In this document: one piece after another, positions 20,217 to 25,923 of the stretch
How the letters are laid out: every line of letters begins with the position of its first letter
Numbering within the stretch: position 1 is the stretch's first letter
Virus record (IMG/VR): IMGVR_UViG_3300047276_000213
Location: 1 to 42,227 of that record
Source of the DNA: a virus
DNA: 42,227 bases
Strand: one strand, 5' to 3'
Program-made: the position numbers and the translations under genes
The notes under the pieces: model-generated
What the model was told of the DNA's origin: nothing
Databases searched by the model: none
The model's input: the letters and a program-made list of their open reading frames with translations, nothing else

Positions 20217-21829
20217 TGTCAGCCAAAACACGGTATGACTATTTAGCAAGTGACCGTTCCCAATTTCTAAACGTAGCAAGACAAGCTGCTGACCTTACTC
20301 TTCCTTATCTGAATCGTGGTGAAGAGGAGTTTGTCAAAGGCGCACGTCATCTACCAACTCCTTGGCAAAGCGTTGGTGCAAAGGGTGTAGTGACTCTGGC
20401 ATCTAAGTTGATGCTGGCTCTACTGCCTCCTCAAACCAGCTTCTTTAAACTGCAGGTAAATGACAGTGCATTGGGTACTGAGCTTCCTCCCGAAGCTAAG
20501 TCTGAGTTAGACCTTTCCTTTGCAAAGATCGAGCGCACTATCCTTGAATCCATTGCTGCTTCTAGTGATCGTGTCGTCGTACACCAAGCACTGAAGCATC
20601 TGGTGGTGACAGGTAATGCGTTGGTCTTCATGGGAGAGAAACAGCTCAAGCTGTACCCCTTGAATCGCTACGTTGTAGAAAGAGATGGCAACGGCAATGT
20701 GCTTGAAATAGTCACTAAAGAACGCATCTCTAAGAAGCTTCTGCTGAAGGTTCTACCTCAAGCTGTACCCAATACGGTTGCAGGTACTGAGGCAGAACGT
20801 AATGATGAAGCCGACATCTACACACATATCCGCCGAGACAACAATAGGTTTGTCTGGCATCAGGAATACGAAGACAAGATCATTCCAGGTTCAATGGGTA
20901 AAGCACCCATCGAAGCAAACCCCTGGCTTGTTCTTCGCTTTAATACTGTTGATGGTGAAGTCTATGGACGAGGCAGGGTTGAGGAATTTATTGGAGATCT
21001 ACGCTCCCTTGAAGCACTCTCTCAGGCCCTTGTAGAAGGCTCTGCAGCAGCCGCTAAGGTGGTCTTCGTAGTATCACCCTCAAGCACCACCAAACCGGCC
21101 ACGCTGGCCCAGGCAGGCAACGGTGCCATCGTTCAAGGAAGACCGGATGACATTGGTGTCATTCAGGTTGGTAAGACTGCTGACTTCCGAACTGCATTTG
21201 AAATGATGCAGCAGTTGGAACGTCGGTTGTCCGAAGCATTCCTCATCCTCTCAGTTAGGCAGTCAGAACGTACGACTGCTGAAGAAGTACGGATGACTCA
21301 AATGGAACTGGAACAACAGCTCGGTGGACTCTTCAGCCTACTGACGACTGAGTTCCTTGTTCCGTATCTTAACCGTAAGCTCAATGTCTTCCAAAAGACT
21401 GGACAGATTCCACGTCTTCCAAAGGACATTGTTAAGCCTACTATTGTTGCTGGTGTTAATGCACTGGGTCGAGGACAAGATCGAGAAAGTCTTGGTTCGT
21501 TCCTGCAGACCATTGCACAAACGATGGGGCCTGAAGCTCTTGCGAAGTACATCAACAGTGATGAAGTAATCAAACGTCTGGCTGCTGCTCAAGGCATCGA
21601 CGTTTTGAATCTTGTCAAGAGTGTTGATGAGATGAAGCAAGAACAAATGGATAACATGAGTATGCAGAAGGACATGATGCTTACTCAACAGATTGGTCAG
21701 TTGGCTAAGACTCCACTGATGGATCCAAGTAAAAACCCACAAGCAATGGAGATGATTAATGGACAAGGCAATCCCATCGCGGCCTCAGCGCCAGAAGAAC
21801 AAGCCGGTGCCCCAGCCCCTCTCGGCTGA
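20216..21829 (+). CDS. Portal protein (head-tail connector, gp8-like)
   Basis: The 537-residue protein has the length and sequence style of T7 gp8: RYDYLASDRSQFLNVARQAA and GARHLPTPWQSVGAKGVVTL at the N-terminus and the conserved core segments QSERTTAEEVRMTQMELEQQ, LGGLFSLLTTEFLVPYLNR further on. Twelve copies form the ring through which DNA is packaged and the tail attached. The final 70 residues are Met/Gln-rich and end PEEQAGAPAPLG. A small gene overlaps the last 71 bases in another frame. Confidence 0.95.
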   Translation: MSAKTRYDYLASDRSQFLNVARQAADLTLPYLNRGEEEFVKGARHLPTPWQSVGAKGVVTLASKLMLALLPPQTSFFKLQVNDSALGTELPPEAKSELDLSFAKIERTILESIAASSDRVVVHQALKHLVVTGNALVFMGEKQLKLYPLNRYVVERDGNGNVLEIVTKERISKKLLLKVLPQAVPNTVAGTEAERNDEADIYTHIRRDNNRFVWHQEYEDKIIPGSMGKAPIEANPWLVLRFNTVDGEVYGRGRVEEFIGDLRSLEALSQALVEGSAAAAKVVFVVSPSSTTKPATLAQAGNGAIVQGRPDDIGVIQVGKTADFRTAFEMMQQLERRLSEAFLILSVRQSERTTAEEVRMTQMELEQQLGGLFSLLTTEFLVPYLNRKLNVFQKTGQIPRLPKDIVKPTIVAGVNALGRGQDRESLGSFLQTIAQTMGPEALAKYINSDEVIKRLAAAQGIDVLNLVKSVDEMKQEQMDNMSMQKDMMLTQQIGQLAKTPLMDPSKNPQAMEMINGQGNPIAASAPEEQAGAPAPLG

Positions 21830-21986
21830 GGACAAAGAACTCTTTGATGAGTCCGGCAACAAATACGCACCACGAACCAAGATCGGCAAACCCACAGTGG
21901 GTGTTCCCAATCGTGTTGAACGAGTTGGTCTTGGTAATCTCAAAGTAATCACTACTAATGGCTACACTGACGTACGATCCGACTGA
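21759..21986 (+). CDS. Small protein overlapping the portal end (75 aa)
   Basis: The 75-residue frame begins in the end of the portal gene and runs into the scaffold start. Its N-terminus is basic and proline-rich (MDKAIPSRPQRQKNKPVPQP); the rest, ELFDESGNKYAPRTKIGKPT and VERVGLGNLKVITTNG, looks like conserved beta-rich phage sequence. It is the only frame filling the gap between portal and scaffold, which supports it. Function unknown, possibly head completion. Confidence 0.6.
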   Translation: MDKAIPSRPQRQKNKPVPQPLSAEDKELFDESGNKYAPRTKIGKPTVGVPNRVERVGLGNLKVITTNGYTDVRSD

Positions 21987-22713
21987 AGCTCAAGACGGTG
22001 AATTCTCTGCAGAAGAACTTGACTCACTTCAGGTGGGACAAGCTCTTGAAGAACAACAGCAACAACTGCTTGCTGGTAAGTTCAAAGATGCAGAGGATCT
22101 TGAACAAGCCTACATTGAGCTGCAACGCAAGCTTGGCAACCGCGACACTGACACGACTGAACAAGAACCTCAACAAGAGGAGGAAGTTCAAGAAGATGTA
22201 GATGTCGACTTCCTTGAGCGTCTATGGCAAGAAGCACAGGATGAGTATTCACCAGAGACCCTTGAGGCTCTGCAGAATATGGATCCTACTGACCTTGCCC
22301 AGATGTACCTGGAGTATCGCTCACAGGTTGAGGAAGGTGGTGCTGTTGAAACCATCACCGCTGAAGATGTCAGCAACCTTCAAGGTCTTGTTGGTGGTGA
22401 ACAACAGTATGGTCAGATGATGGCTTGGGCTCAAGAATCGTTGTCTGAGCAGGAGATCAACATGTACGACGCAGTAATGGAAAGGGGTGATCCCCTTGCC
22501 TGTTACTTCGCTGTGAATGCTCTTGCCTTTCGGTTTCAAGAAGCTCAGGGCTATGACGGCCAGATGCTGACTGGTAAGGCTCCGTCTCAGGTTCAAGGGT
22601 TCCGCAGTCAAGCTGAACTCGTGCGTGCCATGAGTGATCCTCGCTACGACAATGACCCTGCGTACCGTGCAGATGTAGCTGCGAAGCTTGAGATGTCCGA
22701 TCTTAACTTTTAA
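21958..22713 (+). CDS. Scaffolding / capsid assembly protein (gp9-like)
   Basis: The 251-residue protein is strongly acidic and glutamine-rich in its first third (EEQQQQLL; TTEQEPQQEEEVQEDVDVDF) and helical afterwards, ending in a more basic segment near DPAYRADVAAKLEMSDLNF. This composition and position between portal and capsid match T7 gp9, which directs capsid protein into a prohead and then leaves. Short segments AGKFKDAEDLEQAYIELQRK and DPRYDNDPAYR are typical of phage scaffold proteins. Confidence 0.9.
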   Translation: MATLTYDPTEAQDGEFSAEELDSLQVGQALEEQQQQLLAGKFKDAEDLEQAYIELQRKLGNRDTDTTEQEPQQEEEVQEDVDVDFLERLWQEAQDEYSPETLEALQNMDPTDLAQMYLEYRSQVEEGGAVETITAEDVSNLQGLVGGEQQYGQMMAWAQESLSEQEINMYDAVMERGDPLACYFAVNALAFRFQEAQGYDGQMLTGKAPSQVQGFRSQAELVRAMSDPRYDNDPAYRADVAAKLEMSDLNF

Positions 22714-22760
22714 ATGATGTTGGAAGAGTAAGCAATATAAAAGTCCTTTGCAATGAACTC

Positions 22761-23066
22761 ATGCTTACTCTGACACTCACTCTCGCTTCTCTTGCATCAT
22801 GGTATGGCTATCCATATCACGGTAATCGCACCGCCTCCGGTGAGATCTATAACATGCATTCCATGACTGCAGCACACCGCACCCTTCCATTTGGAACAAA
22901 GGTGCGGGTCTGCAATGCCTCAAACAAACGCTGCGTTAATGTCCGTATCAATGACCGTGGTCCATTTGACTATAGTCGTGATATTGATCTTAGTCGTGCT
23001 GCTGCTGAGGCAATTGGATTGAGAAGTGCAGGTGTTGGTCAAGTCACTATTCAACGAATTAACTGA
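22761..23066 (+). CDS. RlpA-like double-psi beta-barrel protein
   Basis: The 101-residue protein is almost entirely an RlpA-like domain: ASWYGYPYHGNRTASGE, MTAAHRTLPFGTKVRV, VRINDRGPFD and RDIDLSRAAAEAIGL follow the bacterial family closely. RlpA proteins cleave or bind naked glycan strands in peptidoglycan. The catalytic-type residues E28, H39 and D65 are present, while the usual Asp after the Glu (GExxD) is Asn31. A short hydrophobic start (MLTLTLTLASLA) is not a convincing signal peptide. Its place inside the head module is unusual; it may be a virion wall-degrading enzyme or a moron. Confidence 0.88.
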   Translation: MLTLTLTLASLASWYGYPYHGNRTASGEIYNMHSMTAAHRTLPFGTKVRVCNASNKRCVNVRINDRGPFDYSRDIDLSRAAAEAIGLRSAGVGQVTIQRIN

Positions 23067-23067
23067 C

Positions 23068-23244
23068 ATGGCAAAAGCAAATCCCTTTGATCCGAAAGTC
23101 TCTTCGGTGACTGTGCAATACGTAACCCCTACTGCCGATAGCCGGGCATTCATTAGTGCCTACGGTGAAGCCAACCAAACCCTGACTGAACTGAGCCCGA
23201 AAGGTACGAAGGTTCAAGCCGGTGGTGCTGCCTGGCCTGCATAA
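23068..23244 (+). CDS. Small protein of unknown function (58 aa)
   Basis: From ATG 23068, one base after the RlpA stop, the frame encodes 58 residues: MAKANPFDPKVSSVTVQYVT, then DSRAFISAYGEANQTLTEL and a glycine-rich end VQAGGAAWPA. No family is recognised. A small gene here in the head cluster, followed by two further tiny genes, suggests a virion or assembly role. Confidence 0.6.
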   Translation: MAKANPFDPKVSSVTVQYVTPTADSRAFISAYGEANQTLTELSPKGTKVQAGGAAWPA

Positions 23245-23246
23245 TC

Positions 23247-23294
23247 ATGAAAGGTAAAGGTGGCAAGGGTGGCGGCGGTAAGAAAGGCTGCTGA
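23247..23294 (+). CDS. Possible 15-residue Gly/Lys peptide
   Basis: A 15-codon frame reads MKGKGGKGGGGKKGC and ends in TGATG, sharing its last base with the start of the next gene. It begins two bases after the previous stop. Its exact fit between neighbours suggests at least translational coupling. It could equally be a leader with no functional peptide. Confidence 0.35.
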   Translation: MKGKGGKGGGGKKGC

Positions 23295-23437
23295 TGAAAC
23301 CCGGTCTCTACGCCAACATCCACGCTAAACGTCTTCGCATCAAGAATGGTTCTGGTGAGAAGATGAGAAAGCCTGGATCGAGTGGTGCGCCGACTGCGGC
23401 ACAATTTAAGAAAGCAGCAAAGACTGCTAAGAAATAG
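23294..23437 (+). CDS. Small basic conserved phage head-region protein (47 aa)
   Basis: The 47-residue protein starts MKPGLYANIHAKRLRIKNGS and continues GEKMRKPGSSGAPTAAQFKK with a Lys/Ala end. Proteins of this type (GLYANIxAKRxRIxxGSGEKMRKPG) are widespread in phages close to capsid genes and remain uncharacterised. The high positive charge fits DNA or prohead interaction. It is too short for most gene callers; its coupling to the preceding frame and the recognised sequence make it credible. Confidence 0.75.
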   Translation: MKPGLYANIHAKRLRIKNGSGEKMRKPGSSGAPTAAQFKKAAKTAKK

Positions 23438-23476
23438 TTCCCGCTAACTCGGGCTGAAATCCACAGCAATGTGGTG

Positions 23477-23547
23477 TCTTCCATAGTCCAGTGGTCAGGA
23501 CATAGGCGACATGCCGAAGAGTTCGGGTTCGATTCCCGATGGAAGAA
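23477..23547 (+). tRNA. tRNA-like element with shortened anticodon loop
   Basis: Most of a tRNA cloverleaf is present. Acceptor arms TCTTCCA and TGGAAGA pair over seven bases; D-stem GTCC/GGAC encloses AGTGGTCA with A14, G18-G19 and A21; T-arm TCGGG-TTCGATT-CCCGA is perfect; the variable loop is AGAGT. The anticodon arm is odd: TAGGC and GCCGA pair at four of five positions around only five bases, GACAT, instead of seven, and lack the usual U33. No CCA is encoded. It may be a degenerate tRNA, or a tRNA-shaped RNA signal for processing between the small head genes and the capsid message. Confidence 0.65.
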
Positions 23548-23625
23548 TTGACTATTGGCCTTCTACGGAAGACAACCTTTAGTCATGACAGTCGGAGAGA
23601 CGACACAACAACAAACTTTAATGAA

Positions 23626-23663
23626 CACATGGTTGCTCATGTGATTCTCTAAGCGCTTAGAGA
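23626..23663 (+). promoter_or_regulatory. Two hairpins in the capsid gene leader
   Basis: CACATG/CATGTG (23626-23631, 23638-23643) and the perfect 18-base palindrome TCTCTAAGCGCTTAGAGA (23646-23663) stand side by side 30-60 bases before the capsid start. The capsid gene lacks a visible Shine-Dalgarno sequence, so these may stabilise or cut the message (T7 uses RNase III sites) or mark a promoter region. Confidence 0.5.
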
Positions 23664-23693
23664 GAAAGAACACAAACTTCTCTCTTTACTATT

Positions 23694-24713
23694 GTGGCTA
23701 ACACTCTTGTTACTCCTGTAGGTCGCGTAAATAATACGTCGGCCACTCCTCTTGCTCTTGGTACTGCTTACGATACCAAGTATCAAACTTATCTTCGCCT
23801 GTTCTCGGGCGAGATGTTCAAAGCCTATGAATCGGCAACGATTGCAAAAGGCACTGTGCAGAGCCGTACCCTGAAAAATGGAAAGGCGATGCAGTTCATT
23901 TTTACGGGCCGTATGGAGGCTTCGTACCACGAACCCGGCACTCCGATCCTGGGTTCTGGCGATCCCCCGGTGGCTGAGAAGACCATCGTCTGTGACGACC
24001 TGCTGGTTTCCAGCGCGTTCGTCTATGACCTTGATGAGACTCTCGCCCACTACAGCCTGCGTTCTGAGATTGCCGCTAAGATCGGCCACGCTCTTGCTGA
24101 GGCTTACGACAAGAAGATCTTCCGTCAGATCGCTAAAGCTGCTCGTGAAGCTCACCCGATCACTGCTGCTCCTGGCCCTGAGCCCGGCGGTAGCATCATC
24201 CAACTGGGTGTGCAGAAAGAGTACGACGCTCAAGCTCTGGTGGATGCCTTCTTTGAAGCTGCTTCCATCATGGATGAAAAGAACCTGCCCAAGCAGGGTC
24301 GTATGGCTGTGCTGTCCCCTCGTCAGTACTACGCACTGGTGAGCCAGGTTGACAGCAACATCCTGAACCGTGACTTCGGCAACAACTCCGGTAGCCTGCA
24401 GTCCGGCGAAGGCCTGTATGAGATCGCTGGTATCCCCATCAAGCGTTCTAACAACCTGCCCTTCCTGGCTGGCACTGTTTCTGCTGTGAACGGTGAGAAC
24501 AACGATTACTCTGGTAACTTCAGTACCCACTGCGGTCTGATCTACCACAAAGATGCTGCTGGTGTGGTTGAGGCCATTGGTCCTCAAGTGCAGACCACTG
24601 GTTCTGACGTTCGCACCATGTATCAAGGTGACATCATCGTTGGTCGTCTTGCCATGGGTTGCGGCACCCTGAACCCTGCCTGCGCTATCGAGCTGCAGTC
24701 TGCACGTGCTTGA
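23694..24713 (+). CDS. Major capsid protein (gp10-like)
   Basis: The 339-residue protein forms the icosahedral shell with the HK97-type fold. T7-like landmarks include the N-terminal LYLKLFSGEMF-type segment (here YLRLFSGEMFKAYESA), LKNGKAMQFIFTGR, DDLLVSSAFVYDLDE, RMAVLSPRQYY and the C-terminal YQGDIIVGRLAMGCG. The start is GTG 23694. Codon choice shifts towards CTG, GGC and AAC compared with neighbours, as expected of a very highly expressed gene. No Shine-Dalgarno sequence is evident in the leader. Confidence 0.96.
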   Translation: MANTLVTPVGRVNNTSATPLALGTAYDTKYQTYLRLFSGEMFKAYESATIAKGTVQSRTLKNGKAMQFIFTGRMEASYHEPGTPILGSGDPPVAEKTIVCDDLLVSSAFVYDLDETLAHYSLRSEIAAKIGHALAEAYDKKIFRQIAKAAREAHPITAAPGPEPGGSIIQLGVQKEYDAQALVDAFFEAASIMDEKNLPKQGRMAVLSPRQYYALVSQVDSNILNRDFGNNSGSLQSGEGLYEIAGIPIKRSNNLPFLAGTVSAVNGENNDYSGNFSTHCGLIYHKDAAGVVEAIGPQVQTTGSDVRTMYQGDIIVGRLAMGCGTLNPACAIELQSARA

Positions 24714-24731
24714 TAACTAGAGGTACTACCG

Positions 24732-25061
24732 ATGGCTGCTCAAGCTTTTGACGGCGTTGGAGTTACCACTAGTACGACGTTCTACCCTCGTCCTCCGATT
24801 GAACCCGGTCGCGAGGGTGGGACTGTTGCAACTGTAACTCGACTCACTGCTGGTACTGGCCAAGTCGCTGGTACTAAAGCTACTACTGCCGATAATGGAA
24901 ATGGTAGTGGCTGCACTATTACCACTACTGTGACTGATGGTGCTGTCACTGGACAGACCGTTGCAGTTGGTGGTGATGGTTATCGTGTTGGTGACGTGTT
25001 GAGCGTTGCTGGTACGACTAGTGCAACGTTCCGCGTTGACACTGTAAACTATACCAACTGA
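24732..25061 (+). CDS. Small Thr/Gly-rich capsid-linked protein (109 aa)
   Basis: This 109-residue protein is rich in Thr, Gly, Val and Ala and lacks helices, suggesting an all-beta fold. The end VAVGGDGYRVGDVLSVAGTT contains a GYxVGDVLxVxG pattern often found in phage structural proteins. It sits directly after the capsid gene, with AGAGGT upstream of the ATG, and before another small protein and a terminator, so it should be co-expressed with the capsid. A head decoration role is plausible but unproven. Confidence 0.7.
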   Translation: MAAQAFDGVGVTTSTTFYPRPPIEPGREGGTVATVTRLTAGTGQVAGTKATTADNGNGSGCTITTTVTDGAVTGQTVAVGGDGYRVGDVLSVAGTTSATFRVDTVNYTN

Positions 25062-25072
25062 GGTAACATATC

Positions 25073-25252
25073 ATGGCTGTTTCTGTAGCTGCTGGTAACG
25101 GCGGTGCTTGCACCACTGATGCCGTTCGTATTTCTGTAGCCAAGACTCGTTTTGGTTATGGTTCTGCTGTCGCTGACTCTGCTGTGGCTTCGACCACTAA
25201 GGGTCTGCGTACTGCATATCCTGGCGTTGAGTGCAACATCGCTAACGTCTGA
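25073..25252 (+). CDS. Small Ala/Val-rich protein after capsid (59 aa)
   Basis: The 59-residue frame starts MAVSVAAGNGGACTTDAVRI and ends LRTAYPGVECNIANV. The TGAGGT sequence upstream supplies a ribosome binding site and also contains the previous stop. It is the last gene before a strong terminator, so it is transcribed with the capsid gene and may be a second decoration protein. Its size puts it just below common gene-calling limits. Confidence 0.65.
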   Translation: MAVSVAAGNGGACTTDAVRISVAKTRFGYGSAVADSAVASTTKGLRTAYPGVECNIANV

Positions 25253-25260
25253 TTCTGTTG

Positions 25261-25290
25261 GGGGGATTCTTCGGAGTCCCCCTCTTTTTA
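25261..25290 (+). terminator. Strong terminator with UUCG tetraloop (Tphi position)
   Basis: GGGGGA (25261-25266) pairs with TCCCCC (25277-25282); TTC and GAG extend the stem to nine pairs (one G-U) closing a C-TTCG-G tetraloop, and TCTTTTT follows. It lies between the capsid group and tail tubular protein A, exactly where T7 has its phage-polymerase terminator Tphi after gene 10. Confidence 0.88.
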
Positions 25291-25314
25291 TCCATTGCAT
25301 ACAACATAACTGTT

Positions 25315-25923
25315 ATGCCGTTCCCTACCACTAACGCTCAGACCGAGCTTCAAGCTGTTAATGAAATTCTGGCGTCAGTTGGTCAGGCGCCTGTAACCAC
25401 TCTTACTCAAACCAACCCGGACGTTGCGATTGCATACGACACCCTTCTGCAGGTGTCACGGGAGGTTCAGGCAGAAGGCTGGACATTTAATAAGGAGTAC
25501 GACTATCCATTTACTCCTGACAATACCAATCAAATTCAGATCCCAAACAATGTTCTGCAGATCGATCTGACTCCTGATTACCGAGATCGGGATGTTGTAC
25601 GTCGTAGTGGCAAGCTGTACGACCGTACTGCTCACTCGTATGAATTCACTGAGCAGGTCAACTGTGATGTGGTTTGGTTGTTTGATTGGGTTGATCTTCC
25701 CATTCCCATCAAAGACTACATCGTTGCACGAGCAGCAACTATCACATCCAGCCGGATTGTTGGTGACAGCACTCAATACCAGATGCTTCAACAACGTGAA
25801 GCGTATTGTCGAGCAATGGCTCTTGAGTATGAATGCAACCAAGGTGACTACACCTTCTTTGGTCATCCTCGTGGAGCTAATTACTACAACAGCTATGAAC
25901 CCTATAAGGCACTGTATCGCTGA
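25315..25923 (+). CDS. Tail tubular protein A (gp11-like)
   Basis: The 202-residue protein matches the T7 gp11 family: LQAVNEILASVGQAPVTTL at the start, REVQAEGWTFNKEYDYPF in the centre and the conserved DYIVARAATITSSRIVGD helix. Twelve copies join the portal to the nozzle. The start is ATG 25315; an earlier in-frame codon lies within the terminator. Its stop overlaps the next ATG (TGATG). Confidence 0.93.
   Translation: MPFPTTNAQTELQAVNEILASVGQAPVTTLTQTNPDVAIAYDTLLQVSREVQAEGWTFNKEYDYPFTPDNTNQIQIPNNVLQIDLTPDYRDRDVVRRSGKLYDRTAHSYEFTEQVNCDVVWLFDWVDLPIPIKDYIVARAATITSSRIVGDSTQYQMLQQREAYCRAMALEYECNQGDYTFFGHPRGANYYNSYEPYKALYR

Noticed and set aside
23649-24626. 325-codon open frame on the minus strand across the capsid gene
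   Set aside because: It is a shadow of the strongly biased codons of the capsid gene; the + strand protein has clear family motifs and there is no minus-strand leader.
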